NCBI RefSeq assembly: GCF_947172395.1
Contig: NC_069090.1
Coordinates: 9,248,291 to 9,312,290, forward strand
Source: Bicyclus anynana
Lineage: Eukaryota > Arthropoda > Insecta > Lepidoptera > Nymphalidae
Length of the DNA: 64,000 nt
Direction: 5' to 3'
Shown: positions 1 through 14,000 of the stretch, piece by piece
Layout: the number at the start of each line of letters is the position of its first letter
How positions within the stretch are numbered: the stretch's first letter is position 1
Position numbers and translations under genes: made by a program
The notes under the pieces: generated by a model
What the model was told of the DNA's origin: nothing
What the model saw: only the letters and a program-made list of their open reading frames with translations
Databases searched by the model: none

Positions 1-299
1 CGCATGAAAATCCGTTCAATAGTTTCAAGTTTATTCAGTACACACAGACAGATGCGGCGGACTGGTATTTTATAACTTAAACTCGATGTAAACTTTCAAC
101 CCCTATTTCTATTATTATTTTCGCATGTTTTTATATATTAAATAGTCCACTAAAAATTTTACAAACAACAAACTCAAAACATGAACGATCTATATTAAAA
201 AAATTCAAACCCTTTAATGTGTAGAACTTTAAAAATCTTGAATTACGATATTTTTAGTATTTTTCAGGTAGTACACATACAATTTTTTAGAAATATAAC

Positions 300-580
300 T
301 GGTATAATCAAGGACTTTCCATACAAACTTTTAACCCCTATTTCACCCCATTATGATTTTATTTTTGCGACAAAAAGAATCCTATAACCTTCTTCGTATT
401 ATAGTCTCGAATCGTGCTAAGTTACGTTTGAATTCATTCAGTAGTTTCAGCGTGATGCCCGGCCAACAAAAACGCGGACAGACAGACAGAAAAAAAGCAA
501 AGAAAAATATATTTTTGGCTTCAGTATCGATTAGGTACACAATGCCTTCCAACCAAAAAAAACAAAATATCTTCTGAATT
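300..580 (+). repeat. Dispersed transposon fragment, copy A
   Basis: This segment carries the strings 'ggactttccatacaaactt' and 'cagtagtttcagcgtgatg' followed by a run of 'gacagacag'. A reverse-complement relative lies at about 23130-23345 in this window ('atcacgctgaaactattga', 'gttcgtatggaaagtcctt'). Two diverged copies in opposite orientation indicate a mobile-element family. The short frame of 74 codons here shows no protein similarity I recognise and is ignored. A smaller piece of similar sequence occurs at 1-60. The class is not known to me. Confidence 0.6.
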
Positions 581-743
581 CAATGAATTCAGGTCATTGA
601 ATTCTTCAATGAATGAATTTGACCTCTTACAGTTTAATCATAAGTGTAAATATAAATTAATACAGATTAATTAAATTGTATAACTATATATAAATAGTTA
701 CGTGTATTTGTTCTTTCCCTTTCTAGGAATAAAATTAACTTAC

Positions 744-756
744 CATTTAAATCCAT
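744..756 (-). CDS. First coding exon (MDLN+G) of DUF2236-family gene copy 1; remainder off the left edge
   Basis: Read on the minus strand, this is ATG GAT TTA AAT G followed by the donor GTAAGT. It matches in length, phase (1) and encoded residues the 13-nt first coding exons at 14616-14628 and 28233-28245 (MDFN+G). The match in all these respects makes chance unlikely, although 13 nt alone would not support a call. The downstream exons would lie to the left of the window. By analogy with copy 2, the product would be a DUF2236 / mpaB-type putative oxygenase of about 420 aa. The sequence directly upstream (757-1330) is AT-rich and shows no further exon. Confidence 0.6.
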
Positions 757-1332
757 TGTAATCCAAGAGAATAACTTATATCATGTATCCACATTTCACA
801 TTGACCACTCGAATAGTTTTAAACTAGTTACTCGTAGATGTCACTTAGTTACTCGTACAAATATAATTACATATTCAATTATACACGTATCTTTACTAAC
901 ATTATGATAATACACAGATAATAATTAGCACGAATATTGACACCAGCTAGGGATCACTTGATAGTCTACTCTGATATGGGTTATGTTATCGAGTACATAA
1001 CATTTTATATTAGGAAGGACAGACGTCGATTGGTTAGCGTAATTCTTTTTTTCGGACAACATTTTCCTTATTCTGATTTTTAGATTAAAGCCAGTAATAC
1101 GTAGATTATTCTGCCTGTAAAAGACATTGAAGTAATTTCACAGATTATCGGCACTTAACTTTATTCTATAAACAGCTAACCTACTAAATTATTTTGTAGT
1201 GCCCTTGCCTAGACAGATTCTTATGGCCAATGCCGATACCTTTCCAGGCCAAAATGTTGTGTTATTGCCTAGTGAACGTTGCGATTACATTTATATGAGC
1301 AGCTGCTATTTACCAATCGAGATCAAATTAAA

Positions 1333-1640
1333 CATGGTATGCGCGGTGGACGTAGGTCCTGGGTTCGATCCCCGGCTGGGCCGATTGAGGTTTTCTTAAT
1401 TGTCCTGGTCTGGCTGGTGGAAGGCTTCAGCCGTGGCTAGTTACCACCCTACCTGCAAAGACGTGCCGCCAAGCGATTTACCGTCCCGGTACGATGCCGT
1501 GTCGAAACCGAAAGGGATGTGGATTTTCATCATCCTCCTAACAATTTAGACCGCTTCCACATCTTAGATTGCAGCATCACTTACCATCAGGTGAGATTGT
1601 AGTCAAGGGCTAACTTGTAAAGAATAACAAAAAAACAATA
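1333..1640 (+). repeat. tRNA-derived SINE, family 1 (Metulj-like), 5'-truncated
   Basis: The element begins at 'tggtatgcgcggtgga' and contains the Pol III box-B string 'gggttcgatccccggctgg'. It runs through the tRNA-unrelated body ('gattgaggttttcttaat', 'accatcaggtgagattgta') and ends in an A-rich tail. Other copies are at 3104-3396 (-), 15339-15670 (+) and 20724-21032 (+). From memory it resembles the Metulj SINEs of butterflies; the family name is an inference. The 5' part of box A is missing. Confidence 0.85.
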
Positions 1641-2123
1641 AGTTTCCAGTAATGAACCCGTGGCAGTTTGCCATCATTTTTTTTTTTGTTTTTAGTGTGT
1701 CCTAACATAGCGAACGATACGCCAAAGTACAGGCAATTTCGTTATTTTCATTTTAACACAAAATTAATGAACTGATTTTCATGAAAATTAGACCAAACTG
1801 GAAGTAAATCTTTCAAACAAAAAAGAATTTTCAAAATTGGTTAAGAAATGACGAAGTTATGAGGTTTAAAGTCTTTAAGTCTTTTTTTGAAAGTCGGTTA
1901 AAAATAGGCAACGGTGAAGGAAAAACATGCGCGGATATTCGGAAAGCACACATTCTAACAGCATTCATTAATTGACGCGAACTGTACTACCTATTCATAC
2001 GATTATTTTGTTATCATAAGTAGGAAGAATGGTATTTAGATAAATAAAAAAATCCACTTTTGGCAAAACAAAATTTGTTTATTATCAAACATATTATATA
2101 ATTAAGTATAGGTACATACTTGT

Positions 2124-2285
2124 TATATCACGTGACTCAAACGGTGAAGGAAAAACATCGTGAGGAAACCTGCATAATTGAGAATTTTCTAATTCCCAAC
2201 GTGAAGTCCGCTAATTCACATTAGGTCTGCATGGTGGAGGGTGGACTATTAGCCTAGCCTATCCTAGCCAGTTACCGTTAAACTT
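2124..2285 (+). repeat. SINE family 2 fragment
   Basis: This holds the internal part of SINE family 2 ('caaacggtgaaggaaaaac', 'gaggaaacctgcat') without its tRNA-like head. It abuts an inverted, nearly full copy at 2286-2597, so two copies sit tail to tail. A shorter fragment of the same body ('caacggtgaaggaaaaacat') is at about 1909-1930. Confidence 0.75.
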
Positions 2286-2597
2286 CATCGTCGTCATCAA
2301 CCCATATTCTACTACTACTGAGCTCGAGTCACCTCTCAGAATGAGAGGGGTAAGGCCAATAGTCCACCACGCTGGCCCAATGCGGATTGGCAGACTTCAC
2401 ACACGCAGAGAATTAAGAAAATTCTCTGGTATGCAGGTTTCCTCACGATGTTTTCCTTCACCGATTGAGACACGTGATATTTAATTTCTTAAAATGCACA
2501 CAACTGAAAAGTTGGACGTGCATGCCCCGGACCGGATTCGAACCCACACCCTCCGGAATCGGAGGCAGAGGTTATATCCACTGGGCTATCACGGCTC
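2286..2597 (-). repeat. tRNA-derived SINE, family 2, near full length
   Basis: On the minus strand it starts with a tRNA-like head ('gtgatagcccagtggatat', box B 'gggttcgaatccggtccgg'). It continues with 'aacttttcagttgtgtgca' and 'caaacggtgaaggaaaaac' and ends in a GATGAT-type tail. Related copies are at 13572-13896 (+), 17100-17212 (-), 26725-27060 (-) and 27121-27200 (-). The open frame crossing it (2465-2695) is a by-product of the repeat. Confidence 0.85.
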
Positions 2598-2899
2598 TTA
2601 AACTTCATAACTGCAGTAAACTAACCACCAATAAGTATTTAAAGTTTTGTAATTATGCTTATTATTATTTTTCCGTACCATTTCACCGCGGCTAGTTGCC
2701 TCAACTGGTGAGAGAAGGGCTGGCTCATTTTTTGCGCAAAGGATCAGCCTGGCTGTCCAGCGCGGCATGATTTGTTTAGTTATTAGGATAAGTTAGCTTA
2801 AGTTCCCTATTGTATTCTTTCTCAATAAAAAAAAAAAAAAAAACTGCTAGGAGATATTCCTCTCTTTATATTTAATACTCGTATATCTTATAGTACGTA

Positions 2900-3100
2900 A
2901 TACGAGTAGATACATTAATTGCAATGTCGACGTTGGATGTACCACGACCAAAATATCCACATTCAAGACTACTAAAACGATAATTCACTCGTTGCGAGAT
3001 TTTAGCACAAAAAGATCACCGAAAAAACGGTTATTAAGAATATATACGACTAACTGAGATTAGCGAGTTTAACCAAACGAGTTTGATTCTTACAAACTAG
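2900..3100 (-). promoter_or_regulatory. Probable 5'-flank/promoter block of DUF2236 copy 1, displaced from its exon
   Basis: This block shares spaced matches with the flanks just upstream of the other first exons. 'tgcaatgtcga' and 'accacgacc' recur near 14735-14755 (copy 2: 'tgcaatgtcgaatcacgacc'). 'ttttagcacaaaaa' and 'gcggttgt'-like strings recur near 28480-28520 (copy 3). In copies 2 and 3 the block lies within about 100-350 bp of the first coding exon. Here it is about 2.2 kb away, with SINE copies in between. The promoter role is an inference from position and conservation; no TATA or initiator was pinned down. Confidence 0.4.
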
Positions 3101-3103
3101 TGT

Positions 3104-3396
3104 ATTCTTTACAAGTTAGCCCTTGACTACAATCTCACCTGATGGTAAGTGATGATGCAATCTAAGATGGAAGCGGATGGAACTTGTTAGGAGTAGGATG
3201 AAAATCCACACCCCTTTCGGTTTCTACATGAGTACCGGATCGCTAAATCGCTTGTCGGTACGTCTTTGCCGGTAAGGTGGTAACTAGCCACGGCCGAAGC
3301 CTCCCACCAGCCAGACCTAGACCAATTAAGAAAACCTCAACCTAGGACCTCCTTCTTATATATCCACTGCGCATAGGACTGCGCTACGGAGGCCGT
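3104..3396 (-). repeat. tRNA-derived SINE, family 1, minus strand
   Basis: This is a reverse-complement copy of the family at 15339-15670. It has the shared body ('ccttgactacaatctcacct', 'cacccctttcggtttctac') and the tRNA-like head ending at 'ctacggaggccgtcaaaa'. Box B is damaged. Together with the family 2 copies at 2124-2597 it forms a SINE cluster between DUF2236 copy 1 exon 1 and its likely promoter. Confidence 0.85.
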
Positions 3397-5060
3397 CAAA
3401 ACTGTAGGTCGTCTTTTTGTTAACAACCATAATCCTCCTCAGAATGTCTAAAATCAGATTTCAAATTTGACCTTTTGAAGTCATAAGAAGCTATCCCGAT
3501 TACTTTTTGAACGTATGTATATTGTATCATCTCATAATTTTTGATCGACTTAACTACTTATAGGTAGTAGGTATTATTATGTAATTTGTGTTTGTACGAA
3601 TGGGGATGATGACTAGGTTTGAATATATTGATTTTACACGTTAACTAATTTATACATAAAAAGCAAAAATTACGGGATATTTGCAAAATAAATAAGATTA
3701 TAAAAGTTCAAAATCTATTAAAAATATTTTATCGTAATTAGATGAAAATGCATACAGTTTTATCTTCCTTACATTAAATGTGACACTTTTTAATATGTGA
3801 ACTATAAACATAAACGCAGAAATAACAAAGATATTAGTAATTTTGTTTAAACGCCCATACAAATCTAACGATCATTAATTGCCTACGACGTCATAAGTGC
3901 GTACCATTTTGTATGGGGCGTTTTTCAGGGATCCGCGGCAGCGGATCTGACCCTTTAAATCCCTGTAGCTCCGAAAATAATTATCGCAGATACCCTGTTA
4001 CTTTTACAACATTATATACAATTCAAAAAACTGTCAATATCCCTATTATGCAGCATATTTTAAAGCAGAGACCTTTACCAAACTTAGATTTCATAGAACA
4101 TTTGAATCGACTCGAACCAGAAATGAAAAATTATAAAAACAATAAATATTACGGTACTTTTAATGGTAGGTAAACTACCAAATGTGCTTCTTAAAATCAT
4201 TAAATTCTATTCATTATAACTGGGTTCCGAAAACTAAATCTAATTGCACTCCACTCTGTGTACTTAGTATTTAGTATGTACTTACAGATCTACACCAAAC
4301 ATTACAGTGTATTATTGGAAATCTACACTTAGCGTCAACATAAATAAAGTACAAATTGTTTCAATTATTTTCATTAGTGTTTCCCTGTCCCCGTCAGCTT
4401 AACAGTTTGTATATTATGTAAATAAAAACAGAGTACTAAACCAGAGACACCTACCTTATCTTACCTAATAAAATAATTAAAAAAAAATTCAACCGACTTC
4501 AAAACCTAAAAAAAGCGAAAAATAACATTTTAATTTATGTTCTACCTGCTGATCAGTTTGAAGGCTGTGCGAAGTCAGTGTCGTGACAATTTAAGCAAAT
4601 TCTAAAAGTTCAAGAAAAACACAGTCTGAAAAATATATATGATTATGAAACGGCTTGATTTAATACAATACCGGCTTATTACCATCTTCAAAATGATAAG
4701 CAGGTAAAACATGAATTTATTTTAAACTTTGTCTTTTTTTTTTCATTTTTAGTGTTAACAAACTGCTTGTAAAAAATTGTGTCTCATACAAAATTTAGTA
4801 ATAAATTGGTGAACATACATAAAAAATATTCGATAAATTTAGAGATTCCTCCTCTTTTTGTCGGTAAATAAAACGAGACGAGATAAAATACGTAAACAAC
4901 CTGACCGTTATTATGCTACTTGCGAAAGTGAGCAAGTATTATTTAAGTCCTTATCCGTCAGCAATCATGTTGTTAATTTGTTTACATTCTTTATCTAGCT
5001 CGTTAAACGTACTATGTAAATTAATATATCGAGTGACTCAACGTACTTTGCCGGTTTTGC
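3397..5060. other. Intergenic, AT-rich; no gene seen
   Basis: No open frame here resembles a protein, including the one at 3913-4173. A short common lepidopteran repeat string ('aaaaaattcaaccgacttca') is present near 4482. The rightmost 150 bp resembles the sequence after the stop of the copy 3 terminal exon (16380-16600), for example 'cctgaccgtta' and 'tatcgagtgact'. It is therefore probably the 3' UTR or 3' flank of DUF2236 copy 2. Confidence 0.6.
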
Positions 5061-8000
5061 TTAATACAGATTTGACCAAAAAGTTAGCATGACTTTATAC
5101 CACGGTTGTGGTGGCTGTGGCTTATAATATTCCGAATTTGGCTTAGGTGACGTATTGTCTTTGGGACTTTCTTTAAATATATTTACATAAACATTCTTTA
5201 AGCCGAAAGTATATAAAGCATGATACGGTATGTAGCTCGCGATAAATAATGACCATTTCATATAATAGTTAATGATCAACCTTCCTATATACGTGTCGTG
5301 TAAAGCCACCATTACAGTGCTCAATGCTAACTTATATTTCCCTATGAAAGGTAGCTGTTTGTACGCCGGAACGTCTTCCATACGATCGTAGTCGCGAATA
5401 TTGAACATACGTGGTGGTGTTTGGCATATTCCATCTATTCCACATTTTTGTACTAACACATTTGAAGGTACTTCTGAAAAGGAAGAGATACTACGTTTTA
5501 TTTAGATAACCAAAACCAATAATGTACTTAATTCACAGACTAAAAATTGAGATGATTTAAGCTACACTATCAGTAATTAATTCATCATCTTTCGATTCAT
5601 ACGTAAATAATATTAGGTATTTATGTGAAGAATATCAACTGAAAATTAGCAATTCTTAAAACCTAATAACATTTTTTTAATAAAATTGCAGAAATTTCAC
5701 TCATATGTATTATGTATACAATGTCATCGAAAATATATGAAACCTAGAAATTGTATACGTAGGAAATGTATAAAAATATTTATTTTATACATATTCTAGG
5801 AAATCCTAGAAAATAGTAATTGTTACTAGCAATTGTTGACAGATTATTCATACATTTCCGCTATCATATAGTACGTATACTACTACGTATATAATGGTTG
5901 ATAGAATTGATCTTTTTTCAGACCGACGAAAAGTCTGCCAAAAAACTGCAATTACCATCGCTTCCATTTACTTGATGCTTTTTTAGCTTGCGTTGAAAAT
6001 CAATTCTCTCTTGTTCCGTATAGATGTACCCCGGCACATCTGCCAAATATTTCGTCGCATAGAGCACAGAAGACACTTCTGAGGCAGACAGTATTGATTT
6101 GATACCAGTTAGCATAACATGACTCATGTGTTCGAAATATTCTGGCACGTTCGTTAAACAAGGCGTGAAAACTCTATCTTGTAGAATTTGAAACACCTGG
6201 CGCGTCTCTTCGGCGGTGTTTTGGCAAGGGTTGTATCTGTAACAAAAGTGTACAGTCTGGGCAATGGGAAAACAGGAGGGGCAACTGCATATAAGAAAGG
6301 AGATGGTCCATTTCAGGTCCACTCTTGTACCTCGTATCATTAAAATTTAAAAAATACAAGGATTTTATTAAAATTTATTAAAGTGAATAAACGTAACTAA
6401 AAAAAAAGAAATAAATAAAATAAAAACCCAAGTTTTTGATTTATATCAAGATGGCGCCCATAGAGCAACTATGACGTGACAATTGACAGCAAATGTCAAA
6501 TCGATAACTGCATTGAAAACGTCATTTAACCGCCATTATTACCCTTCAATCAAAACAAACTTAATACACTTAAATTAACAGTGTTGGTAGCCCCGACAGA
6601 TATTCTCTCGGGTCAGGATCGTCAGGGTTTTAAATGATTTTATCCTATTACAAAATTTTCAATTTTGCTTTTTCACAACTTTGGCACAACTTCCTGAAAT
6701 TAAATAAACAAATATTACGTACGTACCTGTCGTGCATTCCAATCATGTGTCCAAAGACTTTCCAAAAGTGGTTGTAGGCATCCCAGTCGCCTTCTTGCAG
6801 TTGTTTAACAGTGAATTTGTCTGGCTTGAGGAAAACGAATCCTATGAAACCATAAATAGTGAAGGCCATGTCACGCTGGGACACCTTGCCTATGCCTTTC
6901 ATCCTCACGGCTCGTGCTACATGAACATGTCGACACCTAACGGTGTACAGTGATCGCCAAGATCTAAACATAAAACAGTATTTTAAAATAATGACATTAG
7001 TTTCCGCCTGAAAACTAGATGGCACCAATTAAGGATAAAGAGATGAAGATAATAATTGGCGCAGCCCGTAGGATCACTAGATAATATCTTAATAATACTA
7101 TAACGTTGATCTTAACACTGACTCTGTTAACTTTTTCAGTAAAAAGCGGGACATACTCGTCATAAATAGGTACTCTTAACTATTTAAGATCAGTACATTA
7201 CAGACTTACTCCTAAAACTAATTCCAAAAAAATCTAATGCATAGGTATATATAAATAATTTTGATTTCAAACTTAGATACTAATTGATACTACTACTTAA
7301 CAAGAGAACAGTAAATTCTAAATGTCTAATTCAAACATAGACAGACAAAAACTCCTGTTTAATGTAATTTATTATATCTAATAGTAAAATTTTCAAAATT
7401 TAATGATCTTAAAAAAAATTATATTTGAGTCTAGAAGTCGAATAGTCGAATGTCATTGAATAAATTATGTAGATATAGATAAAAGCTTACAGTGAACCAG
7501 GTTTTAGTTCGTGTTCAAGCCAAGAGGTCACATGTTTGTACGTGGAGAAATATCGTTTGTAGGCTGTGTAGGTGGAATTGGAGCGACGCGAGTCCATTAG
7601 GACGGTTATTATAGATGGGATTGACAGCACTACTATCAGGCCCGATATCATTGAAGCGGTCATCATGTAGGCGTAGTCACTGTAGAAACGACGGCCTCTG
7701 TAACAGAAAATAATAAAACTTGACTTTCTTCAAAGGGATGACAGCGGCACTATACCAAAAAATCCACACACACAGTACAGATTTGAAAAAACTGATTTAA
7801 GATAAGAAAAAAATAATTTGGTCACCCTCGGGATTTTTGGAAAACTATTCAAATTAGTTTTAGATAATTTATTTGCCGTTTGCGTTTTATCCATTAATTA
7901 CGGGACACCATGTATAATCATGTATAGAAATACTCACTGATTGTATTTCTTTTCGTCAAACCAGTCGGGCAGCTTGAACTCCATGTCTTCAATTTTGTCC

Positions 8001-11000
8001 GGGTCCGAAGGTTCATCGTATGCTTCTGAGCTCAACAAATTGTCGACGAACTTCTCCGCTGGATCAAACAAAATTAATCTCACTTTATTGATTAGTGTAG
8101 TACGATGAGCAGTCCTTACAAAGTCAAAAAAATCGGTTGTTTGTAAAGTCGGCTTAATGACGATAGTAGATCGTGACACTCATAAGAAAATACTGATAGA
8201 ATGGTTGCATTTTTCAAACGAAAATGTTCGATTTTCTAAAATACTGTTAAAAAGTTGGCAACCCTAGAGCGAGGCAACGACGCATGACGTCATCTTTTTT
8301 CGAGTGTGCAGCCGGCTTCATCGAATTATAAGACGTTGTCACGTCAAAATCAACATTTTCTTCCGTTCTTGATTCTGCCTTTCTGATATGACACTAACTA
8401 TTAACCACTAACTATCAATTTCCCATGGATTCAATAAAATGCACCTGCTGCAATTACAAACCGAACAAAAGACTTAAAACAAAGAACTATTAAATGGCTA
8501 CTTATCGGTGACTTATAAACATTTTCCTAAATATTCAACATTGTATTCGTTAAGTGACGATTTGGATTACGAACCTTCGTGGAGTTTTTAAAAATGCATT
8601 TTATATTTGTATTGGTACTAATTATTAAAGGAAGTCTTAGTGACTGGGTAATTAATTTTAACTTAATACATAAAAAATTGACATTAATTTTATGTTATAA
8701 TTTTATATATATTCATAATATATTTTAGGAATCCGAATGGCTGGCACCTTTGGAATACCAATAGTAAGTACTTAATATTAAACTAGCAAAAGCCAGTGAC
8801 TATTAATAATACCATAAGCTTCGATTTCGAATTTGATCGTTTTCGAATCCATATTTTCTTGATGTGTTTTTTGTTTACAAACTTTACATAAACAAAACAA
8901 CTTTCATGTTCCATTTACAATTCGTGCGCTGTAGAATGTTGCGGATGACAATTCCCTGTATGACGTTCATAATACGTACTATTATTTAACGTGAATCACG
9001 GCAAACTTTCCAGAGTAAAACGAACTGTTACCCGCACCATGCTACAGCGCACGAACTCAAGGTAATGCATATACATATTTCATTGAATTATATAAACATT
9101 TAATAGATATAAATATGTTTCAATGCTGTAAAAAAAAATCTTCCATGTTACTTGCAGCAAAGATATATTAACTCATAATATCAAGAACAGCACAAAGAAA
9201 ATCCTCCCAGAAGACGACAATTCTGAAATTATTCCAGTAAACTTACAGTCACGGAATAAAAATACTAATTACAAAATCTTCAATCATGAAGATGGAAGTT
9301 CTGAATTTCCCAGAAGCCTAAAAATAAAACTAGAAGAAACTTTAAAAACCGCTGAAGCACTAACAATTACTTTGAAAAAACAAATCAAGGAAATAGAAAG
9401 TCAGGAACGTATACTCAAGGAAGCTATAGTAAATGGAAGGTACTTAATAACATCCTAATACATATGTTTTCTGTAATAATAGTATCTTAATTAATAATGT
9501 AGCTAAAATAATCGTAACTTATCTTGGGATAATAATTATTTATTACATTCTTTTTACGTATACGTGTGAACACGAACACTTATCTCATTTTTTTATAGGT
9601 CAGGAGTTACAACATTAACCGTGTCCACTTTAGGACAACGTCCTCGAAACTACATTATACGAGATGGATTTTGGACTCTGTGCAATGGCATAGTTCAGTA
9701 CCCAGCTAGTCAAAGCTACATTTACACCGAATTGTTTTCTTCGCCGACGTGTATCGGACAAGAGGTAGTTAACTCATGCTTAATATGCCATTTAATAGTT
9801 CTTTGTTTTAAGTTTCTTGTTCTGTTTGTAATTGCAGCAGATGCATTTTATTTAATACATGGGAAAATGATAGCTTTAGTATCACCGTGGTAAAGGTTTT
9901 CTAATACTCGCGCGGCGCCACAGCGTCACTGGGGGTTTTAGGCATCTCAGCGCTAAAGCATCGCCTGATGGTAGCAGAAGAGATGGGCTCTCGAGCTCTT
10001 AGAGGCCTGAGTGAAGAATGTTTTAGTATCATGTATGTATACCTACTATCCTTGAACAAAAATTACCTGTGAAATGACCCAACGTGAATAACGCTTACAA
10101 GGCTGTTACTATATCAGAAAATAACTCTGAACCCTATGCCACTATGATACTTTACCCGAAAACGCTGTACATTTTTTCAGCGCAGGAGTCGAAACATAAG
10201 GGTCCCAAGCCTTACTCTTCACTCGCGTACTCACCTGTACTGCTCAGAAAGTTAGAGTTATTTTCTCAGAGTTATTTTCTGATATAGTAACAGCCTTCTA
10301 AGCGTTATTCACGTTGGGTCATTTCACGTGTATTTTTTGTTCTTGTATTCAGTTAGTACTTTATAAAACACAGTTATTTTGAAATCACAGACAAACACCT
10401 ACCTAATGTAAAATATGAGAATGACTAATTGAGTTAATCAGAAACCGTGACTATGATAATATTATGAGATCTACCTTAAACACTTACTAACTTAGACTAA
10501 CCTTCTTAGTAAGTAGGTAACCTTCTAAGAAGGTTAGTCTTCAATGTAGATATCATAGTATTATCATAGTCATGTAAATCTTAATAACATTGGTAATAGG
10601 ATTTTTATTATCATAGTGGATAGTCTTAGACCAAAGATCAAAGTCAAGACCAAATCGAGCACGAGAAAGACATTTTTTTTTCTTTCTGATCGTGTAACTG
10701 TCGTAAGCTACTTGATGGGACCTCAGCGGCGTCACCGGGGGTTTTGGACGAGCGCAAAAGCATCGCCTGATGGGGCCCGAAGGCAGAAAAAGTGGGCGGA
10801 ACGACTTTCTAAAGGCCTCGGGCCTCTCCACTGAGACTCGGACTATTGTGAAAGGGTGTTTTGAACTGAGTGTATCAGTTCCGCCGCCCCCGAGATCATG
10901 GGTTAAAAAGCATAATCGCTATGCCTCGTCAAATAAAACATTCTCGTCTCACAGTACATTTGCGAGGCACTGATTTTCTCGTAGATGATAATATCTATCA

Positions 11001-14000
11001 CTAATATTATAATGAGCTAAAGTTTTTGAGGTTGTAGTTGGTAGGTGATCTCTGAATCTGCTGAACCAATTTAGAAAATTCTTTTACTAATAGAAAGCCA
11101 CATTATTTGAAAAAAAAAACAAATTTCATTTATTTCAATTAGGCTTTCTTTACAAGCACTTTTGAAAGGTAAATAATTTAATTTAAATTAATGGTGGTGT
11201 AATTATAGTAATTTGTTACTTATAAAAGCTATATTTTATTCCCGTTGTCAAAAGGGAACAGGAACTCAGGTGAAACCGCAGGGCATCTGCTAGTAATTTA
11301 TAAAAATTAAAAGGTCTTTCGTTCTTTACAGGTTACATCAAAGCGGGATCCATGCGTTTTCAATTCCGTCGTCAAATACGAGACTGTGCCAGACAGCCGG
11401 CGGTCTACGTATTATGAAGACGACTATCTTTGCCTGAGGACAACATTCAATAATACGCTGGAAAAATTTATGTCTGTGACGAAAAAACAGGCAGATGAAT
11501 CTTGCATAAATGGTAAGTAACAACGATGTCCAGCATTGACAAGCACCTGCATTCTGTAAAGTTACAGCGATGTGACATCGCTTATTTCCGTGGCAACCGC
11601 GTTGATAATGACATTTTATTTTTGACATCCCATAGAAATAAAGTTCAAATTCGAATAAAACTTACTATAGGCGAATATTACATCGACGATTTTAAAGCGG
11701 ATCACACCTAGGGTTGCCAACCGTACTATTGTAATACGAGTATATAGTATTGTACTATATTTCGGGTCTGCGTACTGTAAACTGTTGAAGAAATATATAG
11801 GTAGTAGGTACGCAAAAATACTATATTTTCAACAATGGATATACGAAGGTAGAAAAGAAAATATACCATAACAACAGACAGAAAATTCTCTTTATGTCTG
11901 CGTTTGTCTGGCTGTCTGTTCGCCTTAATCCCTGGAACAACCAACTTTTTGCAGTATTCATAGGTCAGCTTAGTTTGTCAATCTATCTGTTACCTTTTCA
12001 CCGCTAAACCAAAGACCTAAAAATTACTTTGTGTCGCGCAAATTTCACTATAAGGATGTCTAATATGTCCTGAAAATTTGTTGTTGTTGATGTCTAGTCG
12101 ACTCGTATTGACGTTCCTAATAAGAACGGCGAAGATGTTAAATGTACTTCCGGCTTCTGTGTTTCCTAACACTTTCAAGCAGTTGCGTGCACTTCATAGA
12201 TGCATATACGCAATGCATACCCTGAGGATCCACTACGAACCGGTATTGGAGGAGGAATTTTCCATTTTTTACAATTTGCACGTAGTTAGTAGCCTACCCT
12301 AGTTAAAAACCTTGTGCACGCCTTCAAGGCAAGAGTGAATAGGCACTTCTAACCTAGACCTCATAATTGCTTTCCACCAGTCATGATTGTTGTCAAGTGC
12401 AAGTACATACATAATAAAAAAAAACACACGAGTATTTCTAGAAGACGGAGCCGCAGTTGCAAATAAAAACGAAATACTTAGGTAGGTATTACAATTGAAA
12501 TGCAAAATCACTCGGCAGTTAGACTTTGCGCAGACTAAGTAGTAGTAATTAATTTTTTATTAACATTTTAAATGCATGATTCATTGAAAAAATTTAATTA
12601 CTATAATAATAATATCTGCAGTCGATGATTGCATCAGGCAAATGATACATATTTTAAAAGTTACTTAACGTGCTTAGGCGTTTAAAATGTCCTTTGCTTG
12701 CTGATTTATAGCCGGATAAAAGTAACTTTTCCGAGCCAGTGAGATGAAAAAAAAATTGCATCATGGTCAGTATGATTTAACTACAAAGAAAATTAAATTT
12801 GGAATGAGTTGTCTTCGAATTTTACAAAGACAACAAATACCTAAATTAAACGCTAACTAAAAGCTCACTGCATACGTAACGGTTTAATCTCGGATCGGGA
12901 TTTTGTTTTCGAAATAACGTTTTACATAACACCACGTCTCTTCGCGGTCAATTATTCTCACGTTTCTGAAAAGCAAACGGCAGTACCCACGCGGCATACT
13001 ATACAAGTCATGTACGCAGTGACCAACACACAATCATTTATAGTCGCGGGTGCTACAGAAACGTGAGAATAATTGACCGTTTGTGGCTAGCATAACACTG
13101 TTGCGTATCATCATCATTACTGCAAATGGAGGTCCACTGCCTCCTGTTTCAAAAATCGCACGAAATACGCAATGTTCACTTTATACACGCTATAAAATTT
13201 CCAAGAAAATGTAAGTATAAAATACGACTAAACACGGTGTGGTTGGACTTTCTAACAACACGGTGTTTAGCCTGCATCCAGCTCCCAACACCAACTCGCT
13301 TAATATCTTCGGTCTACCTACTAGGTATATACTGAAGATATTTATTAAGCTACGAGTAACACTGCGCTTTCCAGTGGTGCCCTTTCCAGTGGTCCTGGAA
13401 TGGAAAGCCTTCCATTCTAGCACCCTAGGCCACGCCATGCCCATTGCCACTTGAGCTTTGCGACTCGTTGAGCTATGTCGGTAACATTGGTTCTCCTCGT
13501 TTCTGATTCGATTACGCAGAGACGTTCCTAACATAGCTTATTATTAGCATGCAGCGATCGAAGCAGCTGAAAGACGTGATAGCCCACTGGATATGCCTCT
13601 GCCTTCGATTTGGAGGGCGTAGGTTCGAATCCAGTCCGGGACATGCATCTCCAACTTTTCAGTTATGTGCATTTTAAGAAAGTAAATATATCACTTCTCT
13701 CAAACGGTGAAGGAAAAACATCGTAAACAAACCTGCATACCTGAGAATTTTCTTAATTCTCTACGTGTGTGAATTCTGCCAATTCGAATTTGGCCAGCGT
13801 AGTGGACAAAGGCCTACCTAACCCCTCTCATTCTGAGGGGAGAGTCGTGTTCAATAGTGAGCCGAATGTGGGTTGTTAATGATGATGATGATGATGCAGC
13901 AATCTTAAGTAGGTGGCAACAGCTAATTTTTTTTTTCGTTTCTCAGGAATTATACGGAGTTTAACCAACAACATTCAAGACTGCGGAATACGGGTAGTGT

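Noticed and set aside
5918..5955. Read-through of DUF2236 copy 2 exon 5 to TGA (ending FLADFSSV)
   Set aside because: A donor GTAATT at 5955 joins in phase to a last exon conserved in copy 3, so the read-through end is probably intron. Kept as a minor alternative.
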